Made by a program: the position numbers and the translations under genes. A stretch of DNA of 64,000 nt from Thalassolituus maritimus (GTDB lineage Bacteria > Pseudomonadota > Gammaproteobacteria > Pseudomonadales > Oceanobacteraceae), in assembly GCF_900156675.1 (NCBI RefSeq), contig NZ_FTOH01000006.1, positions 239,205-303,204 of the forward strand. The letters are read 5' to 3'. The number at the start of each line of letters is the position of its first letter. Within the stretch, counting starts at the first letter, position 1. A model generated the notes under the pieces. It saw nothing but the letters and a program-made list of their open reading frames with translations. It did not search any database and had not been told where the DNA came from. This document shows positions 1-8,766 of the stretch, piece after piece.

Positions 1-323
1 CTATGGTGAACGAGTATCACGCTCAGTCGTTCGGTTGGTCAGACGAAGCGACGATCAACAAAATGAAAGAGCTGACGTTCAAGGTCAATGGCGTTCTGAA
101 AGAGCTGTTCCTGAACGGCAACATGCTGCTGGTTGACTACAAGCTTGAGTTTGGTGTCTTCAATGGCGAGGTTGTGCTTGGGGATGAGTTCTCACCAGAC
201 GGTTGCCGCCTCTGGGATAAAGACACTCGTGAAAAACTCGATAAAGACCGTTTCCGTCAGGGGCTGGGTGGTGTTGTAGAGGCTTACGAAGAAGTCGGTC
301 GTCGCCTGGGCATGGACTTCTGA
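1..323 (+). CDS. purC: Phosphoribosylaminoimidazole-succinocarboxamide synthase, C-terminal part (5' end outside window)
   Basis: SAICAR synthase of de novo purine synthesis joins aspartate to CAIR with ATP hydrolysis in the cytoplasm. Only the last ~106 residues are present; the frame is open to the left edge, so the ATG at position 3 is internal. The visible part carries the family's conserved C-terminal motifs: [27 protein letters not shown] and [11 protein letters not shown], ending in the usual ARRLG-like tail (here GRRLGMDF). The protein ends at a normal length, with TGA at 321-323, followed by a stem-loop at 346-373. Identification is firm; nothing is unusual. Confidence 0.96.
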   Translation, partial: MVNEYHAQSFGWSDEATINKMKELTFKVNGVLKELFLNGNMLLVDYKLEFGVFNGEVVLGDEFSPDGCRLWDKDTREKLDKDRFRQGLGGVVEAYEEVGRRLGMDF

Positions 324-345
324 TCCTGCTTGTTACCTCCTTATG

Positions 346-373
346 TATCCGACAAGGCTAACCTTGTCGGATA
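346..373 (+). terminator. Stem-loop after purC, possible terminator
   Basis: A perfect 12-bp inverted repeat (346-357 with 362-373) closes a 4-base loop. It lies 22 bases after the purC stop. No real T-run follows, so intrinsic termination is uncertain; it may instead stabilise the mRNA 3' end. Confidence 0.5.
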
Positions 374-470
374 TTGCCATAACTATTGGCTTTTCATGAT
401 TCTCTGTGCACACTAAGGACGCTGGCGATAAGCCGGTGCTCTGGAACACAATAAATTACGGGAATAATTC

Positions 471-1238
471 ATGAAAAAGACAGCACTTGCGGCTTTTCTG
501 GTCGCGATGACTCCGGTCGCCGCTCAGGCTGACCTGCTTTTCACAGTAGGTGCTAAGGCAAACTCCTGGACTGCTGAACCTAGTGGCCAAGTAGATGATG
601 GCCTATCCGCTGACAGCGAAACCAATGGTCTTGGTCTCGACTCTGATTCTGGCACTAACCTTACTGTGTTCTTCGAGCACCCTGTACCGGTTGTTCCTAA
701 CCTGCGCATCCGCCAGACGAATCTTGAGCTGGATGGTAGCGGTACCATCGTCACTGAAGAATTCAATGGTATTCAGTATACCGGCGAAGTGGACAGCTCA
801 ATGGACCTGAGCCATACAGATGCAACCCTGTACTGGGGCCTGCCTCTGCCAGTGCCGTATGTTGATATTAATCTGGGTCTGACCGCACGTATGTTTGGTG
901 GTGACGTCATCGTTGACGGTGCCACCGTTTCTGGAAATCGTCGCGAAGAAGTCGAACTCGATTTCACCCTGCCAATGGGCTTTGTTGAAGCGCAGGTCGG
1001 CACGCCTTTCGGTATCTACGCCGCGGCAGAAATTAACGCGATCGGTTATGACGGTAATTCACTGACCGATACTGTTCTGACGCTGGGCTATGATCTTCCT
1101 GTGCCAGTGGTTGATCTGGGTCTTGAAGTCGGTCACCGCGCATTGAGCATGAAGACCAACAAAGACACCACCGATATTGAAACTGACTTTGATGTTTCAG
1201 GTATCTTCTACGGTGCGTCATTTGCTGTAGGTTTCTGA
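471..1238 (+). CDS. Outer-membrane beta-barrel protein, TIGR04219 family
   Basis: A 255-residue exported protein. Residues 1-20 form a Sec signal peptide ending in AQA, followed by alternating short hydrophobic/polar stretches typical of beta strands and a C-terminal residue Phe (AVGF), the classic outer-membrane barrel signature recognised by BamA. Repeated PVPVV/PVPYV segments are characteristic of the TIGR04219 family of marine gammaproteobacteria. The function of the family is unknown. The gene stands alone, with its own terminator at 1261-1289. The ATG at 471 is the only start that gives the intact signal peptide. Confidence 0.85.
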   Translation: MKKTALAAFLVAMTPVAAQADLLFTVGAKANSWTAEPSGQVDDGLSADSETNGLGLDSDSGTNLTVFFEHPVPVVPNLRIRQTNLELDGSGTIVTEEFNGIQYTGEVDSSMDLSHTDATLYWGLPLPVPYVDINLGLTARMFGGDVIVDGATVSGNRREEVELDFTLPMGFVEAQVGTPFGIYAAAEINAIGYDGNSLTDTVLTLGYDLPVPVVDLGLEVGHRALSMKTNKDTTDIETDFDVSGIFYGASFAVGF

Positions 1239-1260
1239 TCGCATTGTTAATGCCGATCTA

Positions 1261-1289
1261 AAAAAAGCCGGGCTGAGCCCGGCTTTTTT
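1261..1289. terminator. Rho-independent terminator, bidirectional
   Basis: A GC-rich stem (gccgggct / agcccggc) is flanked by A6 on the left and T6 on the right. It sits between the convergent barrel-protein and M48 protease genes and can serve both strands. Confidence 0.9.
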
Positions 1290-1310
1290 GTGCGGATGGC
1301 CCGTCGGCGA

Positions 1311-2306
1311 TTAATCCGACGCACTTTCGATGCGCTCTGTGCGTGTTTTCCGTTCCGGGTGTGTGCTCAGGTATTCTCGCCAGCTATTGGTTTCGCGCTG
1401 GCTGCCGGGCAGTGAATTAAGTGCACTGGCCAGAAGGTCTGGTGACATGCCTGCTGCTTTCAGGTGCTCGACGGCGAAGTCATCTGCATCGGTTTCCATC
1501 GTCCGGCTGAAGGCATTTTCGCCGAGCGAAATTCCGGTACCCAGTACGACTTCTGATAAGCCTTCAAGGTCTCCAAGCAAGAGCCCATAAACAATGGCAC
1601 CGGCACTGGCCTGAACCATCATTTGTGCGCCGTGCCGGCGGTCTACATGGCCTGCCTCATGAAATAGCACAGCTATCAGTTCGTCGCGACTGAGAATATT
1701 AACCAGCTCATCAAATACCACGATGGTGCCATCGGGCAGTGCGAAAGCATTGGGAGCGATGGCGCTGCGGAAAAGGATTCGATAGTCATTATCCAACCCC
1801 GCTTTTTCTGCGGCTTTATTCCAGTCTTTTATGATCGAAGCCTGCTCATACTGGGCCAGCCTCGAAGGTTCCAGAGAATAGTCGAGCGTCTTCATTGATG
1901 AGCGACCAACCCGATTCAGTACTTCTTGCGGCACTAAGGGCGCCGTAGCCTTTGCACCGGCAGGAATAACCTGAGTAAACACAAGCCAGAAGGAAAGAGG
2001 AACCATCAATGCGGCGGCCAGAACCATCACCATATGACTTTCGAGGTAAGCCAGAAAGCCACTGCGCGGTGTCCATCTGAGGTCTGGGTCCTCTGGAATA
2101 AAATAGTCACCACTGTCAAAGTGCAGCTCAACTGGAATACCGGGGAGGACATCCCCTTGTCTGCATTCTTTCAGTGTTGTCGAGGTCAGCTCGTAATCGA
2201 AATCGGTCGCAAGGACGCGGAGCGAGCCGTCGTCCCTGAGAAGAAGAATGGCAGGGCGTATGTCACTGCGGCCTGCCATACAGTATTTGCCAGTGATCCT
2301 TTGCAT
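1311..2306 (-). CDS. M48-family zinc metalloprotease, membrane-anchored
   Basis: A 331-residue protein with a hydrophilic N-terminal region (1-90), one clear membrane span at about 91-113, and a C-terminal M48 peptidase domain. The zinc motif HEAGH is at residues 216-220, with a downstream METDAD glutamate as likely third ligand, as in HtpX/Oma1-type enzymes. It probably degrades or processes membrane or periplasmic proteins; the substrate is unknown. Its ATG overlaps the stop of the upstream DUF898 gene (TGATG), so the two are translationally coupled. The DUF898-M48 pairing recurs in proteobacteria, suggesting a joint role in the membrane. Confidence 0.88.
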   Translation of the reverse strand: MQRITGKYCMAGRSDIRPAILLLRDDGSLRVLATDFDYELTSTTLKECRQGDVLPGIPVELHFDSGDYFIPEDPDLRWTPRSGFLAYLESHMVMVLAAALMVPLSFWLVFTQVIPAGAKATAPLVPQEVLNRVGRSSMKTLDYSLEPSRLAQYEQASIIKDWNKAAEKAGLDNDYRILFRSAIAPNAFALPDGTIVVFDELVNILSRDELIAVLFHEAGHVDRRHGAQMMVQASAGAIVYGLLLGDLEGLSEVVLGTGISLGENAFSRTMETDADDFAVEHLKAAGMSPDLLASALNSLPGSQRETNSWREYLSTHPERKTRTERIESASD

Positions 2307-3354
2307 CAGACGATGGAAAGGTCAGTATCGAACATACCGGCAGCTTCTTCACCAAAGGCGCTTTCTTTGCCTTCAACCTGATTGGCCATATGATCGATAC
2401 GCGGCGTCAGAAACACGGTCGTTTTGGACGCGATGTAGCGCATCTTGATGACTTTAGCAGCCGGGAAGGCAAGGCCGAGAGTAAAAAGAATCAGGACGGC
2501 GTTAAGCAGAGTAATACCCAGATAACCAGCAACCGTAATGCGTGACTCGAAGCGAACAAGTTCATCTGCTTTGAGACTTTCAGCAATGTGGTTGCGGATC
2601 ATGGCATTGAAGACAGACTGGACGAGAAAGCTGAAGAAATACATGACCAGAATGATAGGTAAAAACGACAATGGGTTCGGGGCTTCACTACCCTGCATGG
2701 TCGTAAGTGTTCCGGCCATGGATGAGGCAATCAGGATGAACGCAACAATGGAAACCAGGAAAACGACCAGCGCCGCTTTGTAATACTGACCTGTGCTGGT
2801 ATTCAGTTGCAGTTTTTCACCGCCGTATTCGCAGTTGCCGAACATGAATTGATGAATTTTTTTGATGACCCAAGGTAGAGCAAGATACAGGGTGACAGCA
2901 GCTACTAATGGCAAAACGATAAAGTGATACAGAGCCCCCATATAGTCGCCTTTAAAATCAAAGCGAACATTACGGTAAGCGGTATTGCGGTAGGTAAATT
3001 TAAGGCCCTGAACTATGAGCCACGGGCTCAATGGGATCAGAGCAAGATACATAATGCCTGCGGCCATGGGTTCGACCATGGAAACGCCCACAAAAATAAG
3101 AAATACGCCCAACGCTAACAAGCGACCCAGCAAAATCTGCTTAGGCGTTGCAGGTATTGCAGGCGATTATCCTCGATGCTGGTGTGGCCGTAGAGGTACT
3201 GGTTATTTCGTACTTTCGCCCATGCCCCATAAATACCCAGCGTGGCCAGGGTAAGAAGCATATTTACTAACCAGAGCTTAGTGTAACCCCATGGTGTGGC
3301 AGTAAATTCAATAGCAGCGCTACGCTCATTTGCGAAGCTTTCAGGCGTCGTCAT
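2306..3354 (-). pseudogene. yjgN: YjgN/DUF898 multi-pass inner-membrane protein, split by a single-base frameshift
   Basis: Two reading frames encode consecutive parts of one DUF898 protein. The ATG at 3354 starts the N-terminal part (about 70 residues, first membrane span TLATLGIYGAWAKVR, then RNNQYLYGHTSIEDN). The remainder, with several further membrane spans, is in another frame down to the stop at 2306. Adding one C on the plus strand at 3150/3151 joins them as RLQYLATPKQILLGRLLALG, a good match to the family's usual YLATPxQILxGRL segment. The frameshift is therefore a one-base loss in a CC pair. It may be a genuine inactivation or a sequencing error. The downstream M48 gene is intact. 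The family's function is unknown. Confidence 0.85.
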
Positions 3355-3411
3355 AATTACGTCCTTGTAGTGATCTGCAGGCTGTTCATTCAGCCATGGT
3401 GCAGGTTTGGT

Positions 3412-4239
3412 TTATTTGTCCTCGCGGACGAATTCGGCCAGAACCCGGCCAGAAGCCCGGCTACCAACCAGAATGCTCATTACGTCGGTGCGGATCGCAC
3501 TGATCGGGTGTTTGCGATATTCATGCTCCAGGCGGCAGCGCTGAAGCGGACAGAAACGGAATCCAATCTGCATCGTCAGTGCACGTTCACTGGTGTGCTC
3601 GTATGCTTTTTCCGGGCTGATGTACCAGCTCATATCTTCGAACATGCCTGGCTCCCAGCGCCAACTGCTTTGCATGGTGGCGAGCACATCGTAGTCTTTG
3701 AAATTCAGCGTCGCAGCAACCCAGCGCTGGCCATCTTCACGCTCAACCATCTGACCCAGACGATTTTCAATTTGCTGATTTTTGAGGGTGAATTCCAGAA
3801 CCGATTTGGCTTTCTGGCCCGGTTGGTAAGCAGCGTTTTTATCTGGAAAGAGTGGGCTATATACAGTGCTGTTCGGGAGGTTCCGCATGCCTACAATAAC
3901 AAAGCTTTGCTTGCGTTCGCCGTAGTTGTATTTAGCTGCCTGAAGTTCAAGTTCGATATAGTAAGTTTTACCGGCACGGAGATCAGAAGTAAGGTCGCCG
4001 CTGAATAAGGTATCGATGTCGGATTCAGAGAGGTACTCAGCGCCGGACCAGGCATCGCGGGCATCATTCAGACGCTCCTGAACCCGTGCGTCTCGCTCAG
4101 CGGCGAGTCTTTCGGCTTCAAGACGCGCTTCTTCCAGTCTCTGGGCTTCCAGCAGTTGCTGACGGCGTAGTTCTTCTTTGGATGGCCCACAGGCAGAAAT
4201 GACAATAGCACAAAGCACCAATACAGCGAGACGGAGCAT
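3412..4239 (-). CDS. Predicted lipoprotein with coiled-coil N-terminus, function unknown
   Basis: A 275-residue protein with a lipoprotein signal peptide (lipobox ISAC, Cys17, followed by Gly-Pro-Ser) and so probably attached to a membrane from the periplasmic side. Residues ~20-65 are a charged Arg/Glu/Ala-rich helix (ERLAAERDARVQERL) likely to form a coiled coil. The rest looks globular with beta-rich segments (TYYIELELQ, QSFVIVGMR). I do not recognise a family. It lies 57 bases upstream of the yjgN start in the same direction and might be transcribed with the yjgN-M48 pair. Confidence 0.8.
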   Translation of the reverse strand: MLRLAVLVLCAIVISACGPSKEELRRQQLLEAQRLEEARLEAERLAAERDARVQERLNDARDAWSGAEYLSESDIDTLFSGDLTSDLRAGKTYYIELELQAAKYNYGERKQSFVIVGMRNLPNSTVYSPLFPDKNAAYQPGQKAKSVLEFTLKNQQIENRLGQMVEREDGQRWVAATLNFKDYDVLATMQSSWRWEPGMFEDMSWYISPEKAYEHTSERALTMQIGFRFCPLQRCRLEHEYRKHPISAIRTDVMSILVGSRASGRVLAEFVREDK

Positions 4240-4425
4240 GTTAATTCCTTACTTATTATACTGACCCGAACTGAGTATTGCTGAGCCCAGCTGGGTAAAA
4301 AGCGATTACAGTATACCGTCGACGAATGAAAAAGGGGACTCGTTGAACTCATTCAGTGCCCTGTGGACAAAGAATGGTGACTATGACACTCTTCGGGCTG
4401 TTTTCAATGATTGGGGACGTCTGAA

Positions 4426-4635
4426 TTGCGAGCTCTGCTGATATTAGTGATTACGTTTATAACCGGATGCAATCTGGTAGAAAGCCCTTTTGCGGACACG
4501 CCCGACAGAGAGCTGAGAGAACGTAATTACCGGTGTCAGATGGCGGGTTCGCTATCGGCAGCGGAAATCCAGGTATGCAAAAATATTCGAAGGGAATGTG
4601 ATGCGCGTGCCGAGAGAGGGAATTTCGTGTGCTGA
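4426..4635 (+). CDS. Small predicted lipoprotein
   Basis: A short frame of 69 codons starting with TTG at 4426, preceded by GGGGA at 4413-4417. It begins with a hydrophobic segment (LRALLILVITFITGC) whose ITGC fits a lipobox, followed by an Asn at +2 and a Cys-rich mature part (RCQM, VCKN, ECDA, FVC). Four cysteines besides the lipidated one suggest disulfides in the periplasm. It stops 45 bases before the FKBP gene. The start codon is weak and I cannot name a family, but the intact lipobox and the cysteine pattern argue it is real. Confidence 0.6.
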   Translation: MRALLILVITFITGCNLVESPFADTPDRELRERNYRCQMAGSLSAAEIQVCKNIRRECDARAERGNFVC

Positions 4636-4680
4636 CCCAAGCTTGGGTACTGAGATCTTAAACTGCCATCAGGAAATACT

Positions 4681-5370
4681 ATGAAATTGAATAAACTGGT
4701 TCCAGCGATTGCGTTGGGAACACTGTTATTGGCTGGTTGCGGCCAGGAGGAAAAAGTGAAACTTGAGACCACCGCTCAGAAAGCGAGCTATGGTGCAGGC
4801 CTGAACATCGGTCGTCAGATCGAACGTGAAGGTGCAGACATTGATCTTGATGCATTGGTTGCGGGTATCCGTGATTCTGTTTCTAAAGCTGAACAGCAGG
4901 TCAGCGACGAAGATATTCAGGCGGCATTCATGTCACTGCGTGAAGATGCTGAGCGCAAGCAGAAAGCTCTGGATGATGAAGCAGCTCAGGCGAGCGAAGA
5001 ATTCCTGGCGAAGAACGCAGAACGTGAAGAAGTAAAAGTTACTGATTCAGGCCTGCAATATGAAGTTCTGACTTCTGTAGAAGAAGGTGAGTCACCGGCA
5101 GCAACCGATACTGTTCGTGTTCACTACCACGGTACGCTGATCGACGGAGAAGTTTTTGACAGCTCTGTTCAGCGCGGTCAGCCTGCCGAATTCCCGGTAA
5201 ACGGTGTGATCCGTGGTTGGGTCGAAGCACTCCAGATGATGAAGCCAGGTGAGAAGTGGAAGCTGTTCATCCCGGCAGACCTGGCTTACGGTGCTCGTAG
5301 CCCAAGCCCTAAAATTCCAGCGAACTCAGCGCTGGTGTTTGAGGTAGAACTGCTCGAGATTGTTAAGTAA
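4681..5370 (+). CDS. FKBP-type peptidyl-prolyl cis-trans isomerase, lipoprotein (FkpA/Mip-like)
   Basis: A 229-residue isomerase that accelerates proline isomerisation during folding of exported proteins. It has a lipoprotein signal (LLLAGC, then Gly-Gln), an N-terminal helical dimerisation region with the typical ASYGAGLNIGRQ and ADIDLDALVAGI motifs (about 35-110), and a C-terminal FKBP domain (about 120-229) with VHYHGTLIDGEVFDSS, PAEFPVNGVIRGW, MKPGEKWKLFIPADLAYG and FEVELLEI. The length fits Mip/FkpA/FklB proteins; the lipobox distinguishes it from soluble FkpA. It has its own terminator. Confidence 0.93.
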   Translation: MKLNKLVPAIALGTLLLAGCGQEEKVKLETTAQKASYGAGLNIGRQIEREGADIDLDALVAGIRDSVSKAEQQVSDEDIQAAFMSLREDAERKQKALDDEAAQASEEFLAKNAEREEVKVTDSGLQYEVLTSVEEGESPAATDTVRVHYHGTLIDGEVFDSSVQRGQPAEFPVNGVIRGWVEALQMMKPGEKWKLFIPADLAYGARSPSPKIPANSALVFEVELLEIVK

Positions 5371-5390
5371 TAAATACAGCCTCGCAGAAA

Positions 5391-5414
5391 AGGCCCTCTT
5401 CGGAGGGCTTTTTT
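5391..5414 (+). terminator. Rho-independent terminator with TTCG tetraloop
   Basis: Stem gccctc/gagggc around a stable TTCG loop, followed by six T residues, 20 bases after the isomerase stop. Confidence 0.93.
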
Positions 5415-5467
5415 GTGCCTGCTCATCGAGTGTGCGTATAGAAAACAGAAAGCCCGAATGCGTCAGG

Positions 5468-5719
5468 TTATTGAGCGACGGCTTCTTCTAGCTCTTCAGA
5501 TACTTCGTCTTGTTGACCGCCGCGGAGTCCGCAGCCAGACATGTGGGAGAGTGTTCTCTCAAGACTTTCAAGTTGTTGGTCGGTCAATCGAATCGTATTT
5601 CCACAGACGCGACATATGGATTTGCGATCTATCCGTAATTTCTCAGCAGGCTGTGATGTGTAATTTTTACACTCAGGACAAGGCAGCGGGTACTGAACAA
5701 CAGAAGCAACAGAAGACAT
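5468..5719 (-). CDS. Small zinc-ribbon-like protein, function unknown
   Basis: An 83-residue protein with two CxxC pairs, CPEC (about residue 14) and CRVC (about residue 36), spaced as in a treble-clef or zinc-ribbon fold, followed by an acidic C-terminal helix (VSEELEEAV). The ATG at 5719 is preferred to the TTG two codons upstream. No strong ribosome-binding site precedes it. It lies upstream-adjacent to two tRNA genes on the same strand. I do not recognise a named family; a zinc-binding regulatory role is only a guess. Confidence 0.6.
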   Translation of the reverse strand: MSSVASVVQYPLPCPECKNYTSQPAEKLRIDRKSICRVCGNTIRLTDQQLESLERTLSHMSGCGLRGGQQDEVSEELEEAVAQ

Positions 5720-5809
5720 AAGCAATAATTAAACAAAAACCAGTGTTGAAGCTGATTTATACAGCATTAAAGGTATTGTTTGAAGGGCATTGCGGACGAA
5801 GTGTGAGAA

Positions 5810-5886
5810 TGGTCGGGGTAGAGAGATTCGAACTCCCGACATCCTGGTCCCAAACCAGGCGCGCTACCAGACTGCGCTATACCCCG
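5810..5886 (-). tRNA. tRNA-Pro (anticodon TGG)
   Basis: A 77-base cloverleaf read on the minus strand: acceptor CGGGGTA/TACCCCG, D-arm with AGCGCAGTCTGGTAGCGC, anticodon stem-loop CCTGG-TTTGGGA-CCAGG giving TGG, T-arm with GTTCGAATC, and a genomically encoded CCA end at 5810-5812. Confidence 0.97.
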
Positions 5887-5896
5887 AATGCTGTGT

Positions 5897-5972
5897 TGGC
5901 TCCCCGAGCTGGACTTGAACCAGCGACCAATAGATTAACAGTCTACTGCTCTACCGACTGAGCTATCGGGGA
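5897..5972 (-). tRNA. tRNA-Asn (anticodon GTT)
   Basis: A 76-base cloverleaf on the minus strand: acceptor TCCCCGA, D-arm AGCTCAGTCGGTAGAGC, anticodon loop CTGTTAAT giving GTT, T-arm GTTCAAGTC, and encoded CCA at 5897-5899. It is ten bases upstream of the tRNA-Pro and presumably in one transcript with it. Confidence 0.97.
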
Positions 5973-6066
5973 ACATCTCAACAGCGGGACGAATATTACG
6001 GATTTACCCGGATGTCGTCAACACCTTTGTTTCAAAAAATCATAGAAAACAAAAAGATAGAGGAAA

Positions 6067-6093
6067 CATCAGGGCTGCGCGGCAGCCCTGATG
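6067..6093 (-). terminator. Terminator of galU
   Basis: A 12-bp perfect stem (catcagggctgc / gcagccctgatg) lies 20 bases after the galU stop on the minus strand. The following bases on that strand are T-rich (TTTCCTCTATCTTTTTG). Confidence 0.85.
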
Positions 6094-6112
6094 CGTATCC
6101 TCAGACGAGGGC

Positions 6113-6973
6113 TTATTTGCCCTGTTTGAAGATATTCTCGTAGACATAGTTGGTCGCTTCAACGAAACCGTCGATGCTACCGCAGTCGAAGCGGGTACCG
6201 CGGAACTTATACGCCAGTACACAGCCTTCCTGAGCCTGCTTCAGCAGGGCATCAGTGATCTGAACCTCACCGTTTTTGCCCGGAGGTGTATCTTCGATCT
6301 TGTCGAAGATGTCCGGTGTCAGAATGTAGCGGCCAATAATCGCCAGATTGCTTGGTGCATCTTCTTTGGCTGGCTTCTCAACCATATCGGTTACGCGGAA
6401 GAGGCCGTCTTTCATCTCTTCGCCAGCAATCACGCCGTACTTATGCACTTCGTCTTCAGGCACTTCCTGTACTGCAACAATAGAGCAGCGGAACTGAGAG
6501 AAGACTTTAACCATCTGAGCCAGTACGCCTTCACCGTCGTCACCAGCAACACATAGGTCATCGGCCAGAACAACGGCAAATGGCTCGTCACCCATCAGGT
6601 ATTTGCCGGACAGAATCGCGTGGCCCAGACCTTTCATATGGTTCTGGCGTTTGAAGGCAAATTCGTTTTCATCGATGAGGGTGCGGATAGAGGTCAGCAG
6701 GCTTTCCTTACCAGAACCTTCGATTTCTTTTTCGAGCTCGTAAGAGATATCGAAATGGTCAGCAATGGCACGTTTACCACGGCCTGTGATGAAACCTATG
6801 CGATCAATACCAGCCTCAGTTGCTTCTTCTACGCCATACTGTACTAGCGGCTTGTTAACGATCGGGAGCATCTCTTTAGGCATTGCTTTGGTTGCTGGGA
6901 GGAACCGGGTTCCGTATCCGGCGACCGGGAATAGGCATTTGCGAATCATTGACGTCTTTCCTTGTTCAGACAT
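6113..6973 (-). CDS. galU: UTP-glucose-1-phosphate uridylyltransferase
   Basis: Makes UDP-glucose from UTP and glucose 1-phosphate for surface polysaccharides and, here, as a possible donor for glucosylglycerate synthesis encoded 8 kb away. The nucleotidyltransferase signature KCLFPVAGYGTRFLPATKAMPKE is near the N-terminus, followed by VVLADDLC, EKPAKEDAPSNLAIIGRYIL and EVQITDALL, all in family order; length 286 is normal. Two starts are possible: ATG at 6973 (with AGAGG upstream) or ATG at 6949 (AAGGA upstream, closer to the usual MIKKCLFP start). It is divergent from zwf. Confidence 0.96.
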   Translation of the reverse strand: MSEQGKTSMIRKCLFPVAGYGTRFLPATKAMPKEMLPIVNKPLVQYGVEEATEAGIDRIGFITGRGKRAIADHFDISYELEKEIEGSGKESLLTSIRTLIDENEFAFKRQNHMKGLGHAILSGKYLMGDEPFAVVLADDLCVAGDDGEGVLAQMVKVFSQFRCSIVAVQEVPEDEVHKYGVIAGEEMKDGLFRVTDMVEKPAKEDAPSNLAIIGRYILTPDIFDKIEDTPPGKNGEVQITDALLKQAQEGCVLAYKFRGTRFDCGSIDGFVEATNYVYENIFKQGK

Positions 6974-7276
6974 GTAGTTTGTAACCTCTGATTAGGGGGC
7001 AGATTATGGCAGATTTGTTACCGTTTTGCGTCACCCTGCAGTATCGCCCTGATTTTTTATCGAGCACGGAAACGCTCGTCCTGAATCAGAATGGTGCAAG
7101 TATGATGCCGACGGTATGGAACGTGCTTGTTATCAAGGAGGAGTTAGTCTGAACCTTTGAGGCAATCCGCATGGGGGCTCAGTGGGAACAGCTGGACTTC
7201 AACTATTGATTGGAAGGTAAGTGGAAGCCGTGAGAGGATGAAGCTACGCCCCAAAATGAATCACCGGAGGTAATGA
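6974..7276. other. Intergenic promoter region between galU and zwf (303 bases)
   Basis: No supported gene. It must hold the divergent promoters of galU and zwf. A TATGAT hexamer at 7101-7106 is a possible -10 for zwf, but its -35 is weak. A strong AAGGAGGAG at 7135-7143 has no start codon at proper spacing after it. I looked for a HexR-type palindrome (TGTARTTWWATYACA) controlling zwf and saw none. Confidence 0.5.
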
Positions 7277-8734
7277 ATGCACATTGATGCACCGTTTGAA
7301 CTGGTTCTGTTCGGTGGGCTGGGTGATCTGGCTTTGCGTAAGCTGATGCCAGCACTGTTTTTACTGGAGAGCGACGGACGCCTGCCCGATGGCGCCATCT
7401 ATGCGGTAACGCGTCGCGACATGAATAGAGACGAGTTCGTGGCCAAAATCGAGAAATCGGTCAAGTCGCATGTGCCCTCTAATTATCTGGAAAAGGAACC
7501 TCTCGATCGCTTCCTGAGTAAGGTGCATTGCCTGACGCATGACGTGAACGATCACCAGGGATACAAGAACCTGAGTAAGACCCTGTCTTCCGATGACATC
7601 AACCGGTTGTATTACATGGCGACTGGTTCTGATCTTTACACGCCAGTATGTAAGGGACTGCATGACGCCGGCCTGATACAGAGTCAGAGTAAGATTGTTC
7701 TTGAGAAGCCGATTGGTCACGACCTTGGTACTGCACAGGCGATCAATGACACCGTAGCTGAGTACTTCAAAGAAAAGCAGATCTACCGTATCGACCACTA
7801 CCTCGGAAAAGAAACGGTTCAGAACCTGATGGTACTGAGGTTTGCGAATTCGCTGTTCGAATCGCAGTGGAATCAGAATTACATCGACCATATCCAGATT
7901 ACGATTTCTGAGCAACTTGGTGTTGAGCAGCGCGCAGGCTTCTACGAGCATGTCGGGGCAATGCGGGATATGTTTCAGAATCACTTGCTGCAACTATTAT
8001 GTATCACCGCAATGGAGCCGCCGGCCAAGCTTGAGCCAGACGCCGTCCGTGACGAGAAAGTAAAAGTACTGAAGGCGCTCAAGCCGATTACAGGCACCGC
8101 GATTAATGAGAATGTGGTGAGAGGTCAGTACGATTCTGGTGTTGCGGAGGGGAAACCCGTTCCACGCTACCGTGATGAACCCGGTGTGCATCACAAGTCT
8201 CTGACTGAAACCTTTATTTCAGCGAAAGTAGAGATCGACAACTGGCGCTGGGCCGGGGTGCCTTTTTATCTTCGTACCGGTAAGCGCCTGGCTGAGCGTG
8301 CCTGCGAAATCGTTGTACAGTTTAAAGAAATTCCACACTCGATTTTTCCACTCCAGCATAAAAATACCATGGCCAACAAGCTGATATTCAGACTGCAGCC
8401 AGATGAGGGGGTGCGCCTGATGTTGTGTGAAAAGCGTGTTGGCCCAGGTATGAATGTTCGCCCTATGAATCTCAGCCTGAATCCATCGAATCAGCGGCAG
8501 ACGCGCGTCCCGGAGGCTTATGAACGACTCCTTTTTGATGCGCTTAGCGGAAACGCTACCTTGTTTTTACGGGATGATGAATTGCTGGAAGCCTGGCGCT
8601 GGGTGGACCCGATTATTAAACACTGGGAAGAGCAGGAGCAACGTCCAGAACCTTATACCGCAGGTAGCTGGGGCCCAGCGGCCGCTACTCTGTTACTCGC
8701 ACGCGATGGTCGCTTGTGGGATGAGAACAGTTGA
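7277..8734 (+). CDS. zwf: Glucose-6-phosphate 1-dehydrogenase
   Basis: Oxidises glucose 6-phosphate to 6-phosphogluconolactone, making NAD(P)H, the entry to the Entner-Doudoroff route. It has the N-terminal Rossmann segment LVLFGGLGDLALRKLMPAL (a GGLGDLA variant of the usual GASGDLA), the catalytic motif RIDHYLGKE near residue 175, EKPIGHD before it, and the C-terminal domain with FYLRTGKRL. Length 485 is normal. The ribosome-binding site CCGGAGG is 6 bases before the ATG at 7277. It is the first gene of zwf-pgl-edd-eda-phosphorylase. Confidence 0.97.
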   Translation: MHIDAPFELVLFGGLGDLALRKLMPALFLLESDGRLPDGAIYAVTRRDMNRDEFVAKIEKSVKSHVPSNYLEKEPLDRFLSKVHCLTHDVNDHQGYKNLSKTLSSDDINRLYYMATGSDLYTPVCKGLHDAGLIQSQSKIVLEKPIGHDLGTAQAINDTVAEYFKEKQIYRIDHYLGKETVQNLMVLRFANSLFESQWNQNYIDHIQITISEQLGVEQRAGFYEHVGAMRDMFQNHLLQLLCITAMEPPAKLEPDAVRDEKVKVLKALKPITGTAINENVVRGQYDSGVAEGKPVPRYRDEPGVHHKSLTETFISAKVEIDNWRWAGVPFYLRTGKRLAERACEIVVQFKEIPHSIFPLQHKNTMANKLIFRLQPDEGVRLMLCEKRVGPGMNVRPMNLSLNPSNQRQTRVPEAYERLLFDALSGNATLFLRDDELLEAWRWVDPIIKHWEEQEQRPEPYTAGSWGPAAATLLLARDGRLWDENS

Positions 8735-8766
8735 GTTCGTCGATAATAATAATGGAGATACGATAA

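Noticed and set aside
3370..4008. Long plus-strand frame of 212 codons opposite the lipoprotein gene
   Set aside because: It is antisense to a gene with clear signal peptide and lipobox; no motif or ribosome-binding site.
7102..7152. 16-codon reading frame MMPTVWNV... and orphan AAGGAGGAG upstream of zwf
   Set aside because: The strong Shine-Dalgarno lies inside the frame, not before it, and no other start follows; too short to support.
6974..7276. HexR operator controlling zwf
   Set aside because: No palindrome near TGTARTTWWATYACA was found on either strand.
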